Origin: Apium graveolens | Lineage: Eukaryota; Streptophyta; Magnoliopsida; Apiales; Apiaceae | DNA: 64,000 nt | NCBI RefSeq assembly: GCF_009905375.1 | Contig: NC_133657.1 | Coordinates: forward strand, 44,752,192 to 44,816,191 | Direction of reading: 5' to 3' | Shown: positions 47,801-59,150 of the stretch, piece after piece | How positions within the stretch are numbered: the stretch's first letter is position 1 | How the letters are laid out: every line of letters begins with the position of its first letter | Notes under the pieces: model-generated | Databases searched by the model: none | What the model saw: the letters and a program-made list of their open reading frames with translations, nothing else | Told to the model about the DNA's origin: nothing | Program-made: the position numbers and the translations under genes

Positions 47801-50189
47801 TGGTTGTTTAATTGATTGTTGGTGTCGTCTTGAGTCCGGCTGGTAGTCAATAATATAAAGGAGATGCTGCCCAAATTTTCGGAAAATACCCTAATCTTAA
47901 AGATAGATAGTATACTTCCGTGTGTTATTGATATTCATGTTAATATTCTAAATGATTGTGATCTCGGTTCTTGAAAGAGGTTGTTACATCCAATCCAACT
48001 ATATATAATTGGTCTTTGATTTCATTTAGCTAGTCATCAGTTGGTATAATTGATCAGTTAAGTAATTTAATTGGTTAATTTTCCCAATTAATGGTCAGTT
48101 AGATGGAAATCGATTCCAATTAGATTAAGTCAAATTTTGATGTGACATTCAAATCCGAAATCAAAGCAATGATGAATTCGGGGAAAGTAAGGACACCAGT
48201 AGAGTTCAGAAGTTGCTGCAAGTGTGTAAGGCTTTACATGGATGAATATGCCCTTAATAATGGACAAGAGAGATAGAAAATTACTTGTATGGATAGGAGA
48301 GAAGGATGTTTTTAAGAACGAAAGATTTAAGATAGAGCAAAGAGAAGGAAGGAGCGAAAGAAAGAAGGGAGATGGAATCAAGAAGAGATTTGTACCTACA
48401 CCAATATGGATTTTATTAACCAATCAAAGAGATTCTATCATCTGCAATAAAGTTTTATTAAAGGATGTCTTATTCCCAAATTGTTTTGATAATCATACAA
48501 TAAATGATTTATCAGGTATTTCTGTTTTGGATAAAATGTGACCTATAGTTTTAGTTCAGTTTTTGATTGATATTGATACTTAGGTTGTTGTTAAATATCA
48601 AAAGTGGTATTAATATAAATGATTGATGTTTACTTCAGTATGGGATGTTGTGAGCATCAAAGTTCGTATTGATATATAATTTGATATGACATCAAAATGA
48701 GTATTAATATCAGGAGTTCGGTTGTGAATGAGCTATGAGAATGAAGAACGGAAATAGGAAAGAAAGTGGAATCAAAAGGATGATAAAGAAAATTTATAGG
48801 TAGGATATTGTTAACATGAGGGAAAGAAGTAAGGTGAAAAATTTAGGAAACATTGGTAAATTGAGATAGGGAATGTGTCCCAGGAGTACGACTAAGTACC
48901 AAGGGCTAAAAGAAGATATCTAGTGATCAGAAATAATGATAAAATTGGGAGGAAACATGTAGATAAATGTTAGACCTACCCAAGAGCTAAGGCGGGACAT
49001 CAAAGACTAGATGGATACATTTTGTCAGGAAACGTCGTAGTGACGTCACCTGAGAACCAAAGTTGTCTAATAAGTGGGTTAGTTGTTGCTTGAAGAAAGG
49101 GTGATACGTCATCCGATCCAGAAATTGATTGTAAATGATCCATATTATTTGATTTGAGAATTAACAGGAGTATTCAGAATGCGAGGAATTATGTCAAACT
49201 GAAATAGTATATACCACTCCTAGATGAACGAGCAGTAAGTAAGGAAGAACTAAAAGATAGGAATTTGGCTACAATAACACAAGGGATTCAAGCTACTCCG
49301 AGAATATGATACGAGACATGGATGTCAAAGAAGACTTTCTGATAGTATGGCACAAAGGAAGAATAAGCGTTATATGTGACTAGACATCAAGGAAGAGCAT
49401 TACAGTCAGTTCATATACGAACTCCCTAAAACCAAAAATGATAATAAGAGTTAGAATATGTCGGTGATGCCTCCAGATTAGTATACATTCTTTTAAGTAG
49501 TAAGACAATTTCGCTCAGCAAATCTACTCGATTATGATTCAGGGAAATAAGGTATGATGTTACGGTTGTGCGCCAACCGTATCCAGTCCAGATTTACTCA
49601 TTAATTCATAACTCTAGTGTAATTTCGAGAACGTTAGAAATCAAATACGCTCTAGTTTCAGTATATCACTCGCAGATGGACGAGAAGATTAAACAAACGA
49701 TTAAAGAGCCTCGAATGTGATTGGAAGCAGTTACAAACTAGGTTAATTGAACAGAGAAACATGTGGGAATGAGATTCAACATCCAGTAACTATTGGAAAT
49801 GTTCATGAGCACGAATTTCTAGAATTAGAAAGAAAAGAGAATTAATAGGCGTTATGCTGGCCCTTTTGAAACAGTAGAATAGGGAAGATAATTGTAAGTG
49901 AGTTGGCTTCACCGCCACACGTATAGCTGGTTCATAAGGTGTTAATATGTGTATATTCACGAAAAGTAACTAAGCTCCATTATATATAAAAGGGAGACTT
50001 GAGTTGAGTTATCAGAAAAATTAATAGAATATCATGTCCTGCGAAAGGCTGTTGCGTAATGAGTAATGTTGCGAGTAAAAGTTTATGAAAAATTGTAAGG
50101 TTGAGAGATTAACCTGTGGAAAATGGAAGTGAGATACTGGAATATATTATTATCTGATCCTTAGTGTGATTCTGAGGACATAATCCTTT
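44821..50189 (+). pseudogene. Element C, decayed internal region
   Basis: The leader matches B (GTCACTGAAACAAGCC) and a gag start may be near 44992. After that 5.2 kb shows no frame over 100 codons. Recognisable scraps include an integrase piece near 49660-49730 (HSQMDEKIKQTIKEP, from the DGQSERTIQ motif) and RRYAGPFET near 49840. Blocks at 45830-45960 and 46690-46870 match B. A 252-bp segment (48481-48732) is shared with the X LTR. This is an old, dead chromovirus interior. Confidence 0.75.
48481..48732. repeat. 250-bp module shared with the X LTR
   Basis: Reverse-complement match to 61788-62037 (and the left edge 1 to about 148). Similarity starts and stops abruptly in both places. No terminal inverted repeats are evident. 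Confidence 0.7.
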
Positions 50190-50202
50190 TAAGGGGGGAG
50201 GA
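50190..50202 (+). other. Polypurine tract of element C
   Basis: TAAGGGGGGAGGA immediately before the 3' LTR. Confidence 0.92.
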
Positions 50203-50870
50203 TGTAATATCTGGGACATATCGTGTAATTACATTTATTAATAAAAGATTACGATGTGATTATTATGTGATTTTTGGTGAATTATCTTATGCTTGGTGTT
50301 GTTATGTGGATGTTTATATGTGGTAAAGTATAAGTATGTTAATTTTATTATGTACAGAATAAAATATAGATAATTAAGGTATTTTTCTGGTAATTTTTGG
50401 AGTGTTATATGATTTTATATTGATTTATGAATTTATTAATTATTTTTTAAATAATTATAAAATTATTTTATAAAGCCGGGAATCGTCCAACCTCAACCGT
50501 TTTTACGTTTTATAACCCGAAACTCGTTCGAAAACTCCTTCCTAACCTAATCTAGTAATTCCGGACATTTTCCATGTTTTGACTTTTTCGATCCGGATTA
50601 CGGTTTGACCCGTACGCGGCCCAGCGCAATATTTTCGATACCCTAACCCTTTTCGATAACATTATCTTCGTGTAAATCGTTTTATAAAAGTCCGGTTTTG
50701 ATAATTATCCGAAATAGGATAATGCTTATCCAAAACAGGATAGTACTTATCCAAAATAGAATAATGCTTATCTAAAACAGGATAGTGCTTATCCGAAAAG
50801 GATAATATTTATCCAAAACAAATGTATTTATCGATCCAACATGATCCAGAACGTACTAATATTCCGTAAA

Positions 50871-50879
50871 TATAAATAG
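50871..50879 (+). promoter_or_regulatory. TATA box of the C 3' LTR
   Basis: TATAAATAG, same place as in the 5' LTR. Confidence 0.6.
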
Positions 50880-53184
50880 CCCTATATTATGTCATTTTCA
50901 CGCGTAAAATTATAATCAGACAGTACAAACCCTGAAAACCAGAAAAAACTTTATTAAAAACACCGTATTCTTGAAAATCAATCGCACAAACGAAGGCGTT
51001 ATCGAACTCCGATTCGGGCGTGCAATATATCAAAACGAAGCTCTCGAAATCCTCTTTCTGAATCAACCATCGGTTTTTGCCCAAATATCAAGGTATTTTT
51101 CTAATTTAATTATTTTAATTTGAATTAAATATGGATTAAATTATGAATTTTTGTTTTTGATATTTTTGATATGATTTGATGGCATAATTGTGTAGATCTT
51201 TTCTTCCTGGTCATTTTGGTATATTATATGTCAAAAACCGAGTTCAATAACATGCTTAAAATGATGTTTGATTCTCTGATTAAAGAACTAGGGTTTATGT
51301 TCTTGAATGTTCTTAATTGAAAATTGGGCATTTCTTAACTAGGGGTTATTAGATTGAATTGGTTACATCAGTAGATAGATCGTAGAACAAGGAATCAAAT
51401 GGTATAAATGGATTGAACGGAGGATTCCTGGAATAGGTTCGCCGGAAAATTTACCGCGGCGGCATCGGGATTTTTGAACGGATTTTCCAGGAGATTTAGA
51501 GAACGTTTGTTTATTTTGATTACGGATAATTGTTCCTGGAAGCAATGGCTTGTTCCTGGAAGCAATGGCTTTAATACTTGTTAATTTGACGACGATCTAG
51601 ACTGTTTTTCAGTCACCGAAAAAGCTCCGGGTCGCCGTCAATGGCGACCGCCGGCGAAGGTGACGATGGGAAAGATTGCAATTTGCCATTTGAACCCCAT
51701 CTTTGCAAAATCTACATTCCAATCCTTTTCGTTTTAAAAAACTTATAAAAATCTTATTACTATTTTAAAATATTGCAGAAACAAGATTTCTGTTTTAATA
51801 TCTTTTATAAAATTTTCAGAAATTAATTTTTTTATTTTAAAAATTCAAAAATTTCATTAATTCTTTTCTGAAAATTATTTTTAATTACAAAATAAATCTT
51901 AATTATTTAATTAATTAATTTTAGTTAATAATTAATTATTTAATTGATCAATTAATTTAAATATTAATTGATTAGCTAATTTAATTAGTTATTAATTAAT
52001 TTTAATTGATTTATTATTTAGATTTAATTATTTAAAATTGACTTAAAAATCCTGAAAAATAGTTTCGAGCCTTAAAATATTATTTTAAATTATTTTCAAG
52101 GCTCGATAATTATTATAAAATTATTTTAAAGTCAGATTTGAGTGTTTGAAACCTATTATTTAATTATAAAATGATTTAGAGTCCCGTTTTAATTCCAAAA
52201 AATGTTGAAAAATTCATATTAAATACCTCAAAAATCATTTTGACCCTGAATCTTCTTTGAAAAATTATTTTAATTGAATACCTGGCATGTTATGGGCTAC
52301 GTGCTATCTGATTGATGTGTTATATGCCTATATGGTTGTTGTTTGACTGTTGTGGTCATAACTTTCAATCTGTAAATTGGACTTGGGTAAAATGAAGGGT
52401 AGATAAAAGCGTATGATGTCTATCTGAAGATTAGAATAGTATGAGATTGAGTATTGATAGATGTTTGTGATTCCTAGCAGATTAAGAGAGGCATAGAAAA
52501 AGAAAGTCAGTGATCCTTAGATAGAATTGAAGCGTAGAAAGAGAAGACAAGTGATTGACGAATAGAATCAAGGCATAGAAAAAGAAGGAAAGTGAATGAT
52601 GAGTAGAACTGTTAGATGAATACAAGTAAAGTAGGAAATCATCTATGATAAGGAAAGTCTTTCTGAACCTTTCTTCAAGATATATTGTGAATATTTTTGA
52701 ACTTTCTCATAACATGTTGCTATTATTCAAAATAAATTTTGTTTTATATTGCAAGCATTTTAAACTATTCAACCTTAAACCCTGATTCTTATTGATCTTG
52801 AGCCATAAGCCTTATTCTTCATAAACCATTGATTGTTGAATTCTCAGATACGAGCCACACATATATGATACTACTCCACAAATATATATACACCGTAAAC
52901 GAAGTATTTCAACAGAATTTCTTGAGTACGCAAAAACTTATACACCCTGTAATACCCTAACACATCAAAGGTCAATACCATGTATTATCATTGAACCATT
53001 ATTCTTCTGATACTTGATTTTTCATCATGCTTAAATCCGTTCTTCATATTTACACCTTGATATACCCTGGTGATACCTGCGAAATGTTTTATGCTATATC
53101 AATATTAATTATGATTCTGTTTTGTTGAATTGCAATGGTTATCATATTGAATTGTTTTAGAATTGGATGGTTTTATAAATGTGG

Positions 53185-53269
53185 ACCAGATTTGTGGTCA
53201 TACCAGATTCGTGGTCATACCAGATTCGTGGTCATACCAGATTCGTGGTCAGACCAGATTCGTGGTCAT
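53185..53269. repeat. 17-bp tandem repeat, 5 copies, in the C 3' LTR only
   Basis: Units ACCAGATTCGTGGTCAT start at 53185, 53202, 53219, 53236 and 53253. The 5' LTR has a single unit (44184-44200), so the array grew after insertion. Confidence 0.92.
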
Positions 53270-53847
53270 ATTAGGACAATGCGTGCGTTGGATCCTCGGG
53301 GTTAGTGCGTGACTGATCAGCAGCCTAACCTTGGTTTTTTAAAAAAATGAAAAGAATATTCAATTCTATTCATTGCTTATCTAGAAACTTGATTCTTATG
53401 AATTATTTCAACTGATCATTTTTAACCTCAGTTATTGTTATTATGACTTGTTGAGCTAGTTAGTTCACTCTTGCAAATCTGTTTATGTTATTTTACAGTT
53501 GAAAAGGAAATTGTTGGTAACGAGGATTCCCAGTCCAGTGTGCGAGCTAGGATTCCAGGATAAGATGGACCGAGTTAGCAGGAGCTTTATAATATATATG
53601 AGTTATGTAGGATTATAAGAATGATATCATTATCAGTTGTAAGCGGAACTAGTTGGGATTTGGTACGATATAATAAAAGTTAAGGTTGTGGCTTTTTTTC
53701 ATACTTTAACCTGTTGCGATCCATGGTTATGGTAAGAAGGGTCTTTGTATATATTACTTTCATAAGCAGGTATTTATATATTGAGTGTGTGTATGTGTGT
53801 TGTGAACCCCAAACTTTTGATCCGGGTTTGGAAAGCGTCACATGCTC

Positions 53848-54175
53848 AACTACAATCTTTGACGATAAAAGTGGACTCTTTGGCCAATTATGGAGTTAAT
53901 CAGATTACTAGTGTTTGTGAACTTTGGGCGGGCGTGCATGAAACTGAGTAGTGTGATACTTTCAGAGGTCACAACAATAAGCTCCAACCACTTATCATCC
54001 GAACAACCACAATCATCCTAATTTCAGTTGGAGCAACAATCAGAATATGGTGCAACAATCTTAGTAGCCATATACAGCAAGGCAATATAACCCTCCTGGT
54101 TTTCAGCAACCACAATATGTCCCGAAGCAACAACTTCAACTTCAGCAGTTACCTCAAGCTAATGAAAAATCTGAA
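53848..54175 (+). pseudogene. Element A, gag C-terminal part with broken zinc knuckle
   Basis: In frame with the upstream gag after removal of C: QLQSLTIKVDSLANYGVNQ, then VCELWAGVHETE-stop-C. That is the Athila CCHC knuckle with its second Cys changed to Trp and a stop before the last Cys. A frameshift follows; Gln/Pro-rich FQQPQYVPKQQLQLQQLPQA continues in another frame into the next segment. Confidence 0.8.
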
Positions 54176-54910
54176 TTGGAGGAGTTGAGACTCATGTGCA
54201 AGAGCCAAGTTGTCTCTATCAAGACCTTGGAAAATCAAATTGGGCAAATTACGAATGCATTACTAAACCGCCAACCTGGCACACTTCCAAGTGATACTGA
54301 AGTTCCAGGCAAGAAGGAAGCTCAGGAGCATGTTAAATTAATTACATTGAGGTCTGGTAAGGTTGCGAATCCTGAAGTAGCTAAAATTCCAATTTCTGAA
54401 GTGGAGGCTGATGAAGAAGACGTGCAGAAGGAAGCCGAAGTGGAACCAAGGAAGACTACTATTGAGCACACTCCTCCTGAGGGTAATACAGGGGAAAAAC
54501 AGATCTATCCTCCACCTCCTTTTCCTAAGAGGCTGCAGAAGAAGAAACTGGATAAGCAGTTTATGAAGTTTCTGGAGGTGTTCAAGAAATGTCACATCAA
54601 TATACCTTTCGCTGAAGCTCTGGAACAAATGCCTAGTTACGCGAAATTTATGAAAGGTATTCTCTCTAGGAAGGTGAAGCTTGATGACTTAGAGACCGTT
54701 GCTCTCACGGAGAAATGCAGTGCTGTGCTGCAACGGAAATTGCCTCTAAAGCTTAAAGATCCTAGAAGCTTCACTATTCCTTGCACCATTGGAAAGGTGT
54801 CATTTGATAAATGTCTATGCGACTTGGGAGCTAGCATCAATCTGATGCCATTATCAATCTTCAAAAAGTTGGACTTGCCTGATCCAAGGCCTATATACAT
54901 GACTTTGTAG
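54176..54910 (+). pseudogene. Element A, gag-pol linker and protease
   Basis: A 244-codon open frame. ELEELRLMCKSQVVSIKTLE and ITNALLNRQPGTLPSDTEVP are the typical Athila gag end. LITLRSGK and PPPPFPKRLQKKKLDKQFMK follow. The aspartic protease is near the end: IPCTIGKVSFDKCLCDLGAS has the DLGAS active site (canonical D-T/S/L-G), followed by INLMPLSIFKKLDL. A TAG after IYMTL interrupts before LVDRSITYPRG. Confidence 0.9.
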
Positions 54911-56511
54911 TTGGTCGATCGTTCTATTACATATCCGCGAGGTATTATGGAGGATGTCTTGGTCAAGGTGGATAAACTCATTTTCCCTGCTGATTTTGTA
55001 ATTCTTGATTTCGAGGAGGATAAGAAGTTTCCCATAATCTTGGGGAGACCTTTCTTGGCGACTGGCCGAACCTGGATAAATATGCAGAAAGGTGAGTTTA
55101 CCATGCGAGTGATGGATCAGGATGTGATTTTTAATGTGTTTAATGCCATGAAATTCCCTACAGAAAATGAGGAGTGTTTTAAGGTGAAAATGTTCGATAC
55201 TGTGGTTAATTCTGAACTTGATCGTTTGCTAAGGTCTGATGCCTTAGAGAAGGCCTTATTGGGGAATTCTAATAGTGAAGATGATGAGGGTGACGAGCAC
55301 TTGCAATATTTGAATGCTTCTCCTTGGAAGCGAAAGATGGACATGCCTTTTGAATCTCTTGGATTAGAGGAGTTGAAAAGTTCTCTGAAATACCTCAAGC
55401 CATCTATTGAGGAAGCTCCTACTCTTGAGCTTAAGCCTTTACCTGAGCACTTGAGGTATGTATTTTTAGGTGAAACATCTACTTTGCCTGTTATTATTGC
55501 ATCTGACCTTCCAGGTACTGATGAGGAAAAGTTGTTGAGGATTCTTAGAGAATTCAAATCCGTAATTGGTTGGACTATAGCAGATATCAAGGGAATCATC
55601 CCTTCTTATTGTATGCATAAAATTCTGCTAGAGGAAGGAAGCAAGCCTACTTTTGAGCAACAAAGAAGGCTAAATCTGATCATGAAAGAGGTCATGAAGA
55701 AGGAAATTCTCAAGTGGCTAGATGCAGGAATTATCTATCCTATTTTTTACAGTTCGTGGGTGAGCCCAGTTCAGTGTGTGACAAAGAAAGGTGGTATCAC
55801 TGTGGTGGAAAATGAGAAGAATGACCTTATTCCGACATGAACAGTCACGGGGTGGAGAGTGTGCATGGATTATAGGAAGCTTAACAAAGTCACAAGGAAA
55901 GATCACTTCCCTCTTCCTTTCATTGATAAGATGCTTGAGAGATTGGTTGGGCATGATTACTATTGTCTTCTGGATGGCTACTCAGGTTATAATTAGATTT
56001 GTATCGCTCCAGAAGATCAAGAAAAGACTACATTCATATTTCCGTTTGGCACTTTTGCATTCCGAAGAGATCTTTTGGACTGTGTGGAGCGCCAACCACT
56101 TTTCAGAGATGTATGATGGCTATCTTCTCTGACATGATTAGAAATAATGTAGAAGTGTTCATGGACGATTTCTCGGTCTTTGGAACTTCTTACGATGATT
56201 GCTTGCATAATATGGGTTTTGTATTGAAAAGGTGCGTTGAGACCAACTTGGTTATTAATTGGGAGAAATGTCATTTTATGGTGCGCCAAGGCATCATTCT
56301 TGGGCACAAGGTTTCTAGCAAGGGTCATGAGGTGCACAAAGCTAATATGGGGGTGATCGAAAATCTTCCTCCACCCATATCTGTTAAGGGAATTCGCAGT
56401 TTTCTTGGTCATGTGGGTTTCTATAGGCGTTTCATCAAAGACTTCTCGAAGATTTCGAAGCCGTTGTGCAATTTGTTAGAGACAGACGTTCCTTTCAATT
56501 TTGATGTTTAG
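54911..56511 (+). pseudogene. Element A, reverse transcriptase
   Basis: The rest of the protease (FVILDFEEDKKFPIILGRPF) leads to RT. It includes RRLNLIMKEVMKKEILKWLD, SWVSPVQCVTKKGGITVV, a stop after NDLIPT, then WRVCMDYRKLNKVTRKDHFP. The frame shifts near 56070 to [20 protein letters not shown]. The catalytic box is [10 protein letters not shown] at about 56155, with [18 protein letters not shown] after it. It has Athila-type spacing. Disabled by about three stops and one frameshift; the catalytic Asp pair remains. Confidence 0.92.
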
Positions 56512-57320
56512 TGCCTTGTTGCTTTTGAGACATTGAAGAAGAGCTTGATTACGGCACCTGTCATAATTGTACCTGATTGGTCTGAACCATTTTAAATGAT
56601 GTGCAATGCAAGCGACTATGCAGTTGGAGCAGTTCTTGGGCAACGCAAGAACAACATATTTCATGTAGTCTACTATGCTAGTAAGACTCTTAATGGTTGT
56701 CAACTGAATTACACCACTACTGAGAAAGAACTTTTGGCTATGTCTATGGTTTTGAGAAATTTAGATCATATCTCCTTGGGACGAATGTGACAGTTTTTAC
56801 TGATAACGCTCCAATTCGATATAACATCTCGAAGAAGGATTCGAAGCCAAGGTTGATTCGATGGGTTCTTTTACTTCAGGAGTTTGAGCTAGATATCAAG
56901 GACAAAAAGGGGACTGAGAATCAAGTCGTCGATCATCTCTCGCGTTTAGAGGATCCAATTGCTATATCACAAGATAAGTCTTTGATTAATGAGTCTTTTC
57001 CCGATGAGCAGTTATTTGGAGTGCAAGCAGAAGAACTGTGGTTTGTAGATATTTTGAACTACCTTGTGAGTAATGTCATGCCTCCAGAATTGACTCCCGC
57101 TCAAAGGAAGAAGTTTCTATATGAAGTGAAGTGGTATATATGGGATGAGCCATTCTTTTTCACTAAGGAGTTGACCAAATCATCAGGAGATGTATTCCTT
57201 ACAGCGAAACAGGGGGATCTTGCGAGATTTCCACTCAATGGTTTATGGAGGACATTATGGTGGAGAAAAGACAGCATCTCGTATTCTGCAAGCAGGTTTC
57301 TTTTAGCCAACATTGTTTAA
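56512..57320 (+). pseudogene. Element A, RNase H and integrase N-terminus
   Basis: RNase H shows MMCNASDYAVGAVLGQRKNN (first Asp) and [17 protein letters not shown] (Glu), preceded by a TAA. The frame shifts at about 56785 to [20 protein letters not shown] (Asp) and [11 protein letters not shown]. Then comes the linker [20 protein letters not shown] leading to the integrase zinc region, which is frame-broken near 57210-57360 (KCDRCQRVGNMSKRDEMPLN in another frame). Confidence 0.88.
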
Positions 57321-58320
57321 GGATGCTCATCAGTTCGTTTTGAAATGTGATCGATGTCAACGAGTGGGGAATATGTCTAAAAGGGATGAGATGCCTCTTA
57401 ATGTGCTTCTCGAGGTCGAAGTCTTTGATGTTTGGGGAATTGACTTCATGGGGACATATGTTTCATGTTGTAACAATTAGTATATCTTGTTGGTGGTTGA
57501 TTATGTGTCGAAATGGGTTGAAGTTAAGGCGTTGCAAATGAACGATGCTATGGTAGTGCTTAATTTTCTTCACAAGCAGATATTCACAAGATTTGGGACT
57601 CCAAGAGTCATAATCAGTGATGAGGGGTTGCATTTCTGTAACCGCAAGTTCATTGCGATGATGAAAAGGTACAACGTGAATCATTGCATTGCTACGGCTT
57701 ACCATCCTCAGACTAATGGTCAAGCCGAGGTATCAAACAGAGATATCAAGCGCATTCTAGAGAAGGTTGTGTGTCCATCGAGAATAGATTGGTCTTTGAA
57801 GCTTGATGAAGCTGTTTGGGCTTATAGAACAACGTACAAGACTCTGCTAGGAATGTCACCGTATTAGTTGGTTTATGGTAAGGGGTGTCATTTGCCGGTG
57901 GAGCCAGAGCATAAGGCATATTGGGCTTTGAAGAAATTGAATCTGAATTTGGATGTAGCTGAAAAGAAGAGGATGCTTCAATTAAATGAAATCGATGAGT
58001 TTCGACTTCAAGCTTATGTGAACAACAAAATGTATAAGGATAAAGTCAAGAGGTGGCACGATCGGGGTCTAGTGCTCAAATCATTTGTGCCGGGGAAACA
58101 AATTCTGTTGTTAAACTCTCGTCTCCGTATTTTTCCTAGAAAGTTGAAGTCAAGATGGCCAGGGCCGTTTACTTTCAAAACTGTGTTTCCATATGGAGCG
58201 GTGGAGATTTTTGAGAATGATTCGGGCCAAGCATTCAAGGTTAATGGTCAGAGGTTGAAGAACTACTATGGTGACACGGAAAACCACGAGGTGGTTAGTG
58301 CCGTTTTATTGTCCATTTGA
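57321..58320 (+). pseudogene. Element A, integrase
   Basis: Catalytic core: LVVDYVSKWVEVKALQMNDA (Asp), RVIISDEGLHFCNRKF (Asp) and HPQTNGQAEVSNRDIKRILE (Glu), so DDE is complete. WAYRTTYKTLLGMSPY is followed by a TAG, then LVYGKGCHLPVEPEHKAYWA and the C-terminal domain (KLKSRWPGPFTFKTVFPYGA), ending at 58318-58320. Closely Athila-like; there is no chromodomain. A stop at about 57477 precedes the core. Confidence 0.92.
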
Positions 58321-58479
58321 TCTCAAGTTCTACGTCAAGATAATGACGTAAAGCAAGCGCTTCTTGGGAGGCAACCCAAGTTTGTTATACATTAGTAAGT
58401 AGAGGAAGCAAGAAGAAAAGATAAAATCATAAAAAATTCAGAAAAATAAAAAAATTCAGGGCCAACTTTAGAAGCCTGG

Positions 58480-58680
58480 CGCGCCCGCGCTGTCCTAGCA
58501 CGCAGCCATGCTGATTTCACAGAAACACGGCGCGCCCGCGCTTTTACAGCGCGTGGCCTCACTGGTTTGGCAGAAGTAGCGCGCGCCCGCGCCGTCCCAG
58601 CGCACGCCCGCGCCGTCCCAGCGCACGCCCGCGCCGTCCCCGCGCGCGCCCGCGCCGTCCCCGCGCGCGCCCGCGCCTTG
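58480..58680. repeat. GC-rich minisatellite in A
   Basis: Hairpin-like GCGCGCCCGCGC units at about 58483 and 58531 are followed by five units of 21 bp with a GCCCGCGCCGTCCC core (cores start at 58585, 58606, 58627, 58648 and 58669). Related to the units in the A LTR. Confidence 0.9.
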
Positions 58681-58865
58681 TCCCGACTCTGGAAAAAAAA
58701 TATAAGGCAGTTTGGGGGGAAAACGGGAATTTTGTCCCAAAATCAATTCCCAACCAAATTTTACTCCCCCACATCCCATAATTCCCTCTCCAAATCAAAC
58801 CCATAACTCCCATTATTCCATAATCAAATCCCACTTCAATTCCATATATAATTCTCTTTTCACAA

Positions 58866-58876
58866 CCTATATATAC
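58866..58876 (+). promoter_or_regulatory. TATA-like element upstream of the env-like ORF
   Basis: CTATATATACA lies about 100 bp before the ATG at 58972, with a CT/CA-rich stretch between, as in plant core promoters. It may drive a separate transcript for the 3' ORF. No direct evidence. Confidence 0.4.
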
Positions 58877-58971
58877 ATACACCCCATACACAAACTTCTT
58901 CACCAATTCCCAACTTCTCAAAACACAAATTCTCTCTCAAACACAACTCTTATTCTCTCTAATCAATTTCC

Positions 58972-59150
58972 ATGGCACCCAAGAGTCAAAGAACACAAGT
59001 TAGCAGTAGCACCACCGAATCATCGAGTGTGGGTGGTGTAAGGCTGAGGTTCTCCACTCCCGAGGCTGAAGCGGAGTATACTAGGCTTCTTTCAAAGCCA
59101 ATCATCAAGGAGCGAGGCTTTCTTCCATCAGGGAAGGATGCTGAATTTGG
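58972..59150 (+). pseudogene. Element A, env-like ORF start (truncated)
   Basis: ATG in good context (TTTCCATGGCA) starts MAPKSQRTQVSSSTTESSSV. Then come VRLRFSTPEAEAEYTRLLSK and IKERGFLPSGKDAEF, which resemble the start of the extra 3' ORF of Athila-type elements. After about 60 residues the sequence changes character into F. The remaining ORF and the A 3' LTR are missing. The env label is positional, and I see no signal peptide here. Confidence 0.65.

Larger units (their letters stand above)
50203..53842 (+). mobile_element. Element C, 3' LTR
   Basis: A complete 3640-bp LTR, TGTAATATCTGGG to AAGCGTCACA. It contains the GGATAA array (50705-50819), TATA box (50871-50879), GC block (51418-51700), TTAATTAA tract (51890-52020) and a 17-bp tandem expansion (53185-53269). 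It is followed by TSD TGCTC. Comparison with the 5' LTR shows the E insertion, the 158-bp loss and the foreign segment. Confidence 0.95.
58321..58971 (+). other. Spacer between A pol and env-like ORF
   Basis: CTTGGGAGGCAACCCAAG (about 58363-58381), an inverted-repeat motif often seen after Athila pol, is followed by GC-rich units (58480-58680) and an AT/CT-rich leader. No gene; frames through the GC repeat are artefacts of its 21-bp period. Confidence 0.75.

Noticed and set aside
48130..48541. 97- to 99-codon frames on both strands in the C interior
   Set aside because: Charged low-complexity frames in decayed pol, running partly into the 250-bp repeat; no motif.
58495..58921. Ala/Arg-rich and Gly/Arg-rich frames across the GC repeat
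   Set aside because: The 21-bp period is a multiple of three and keeps all frames open; low-complexity artefacts.
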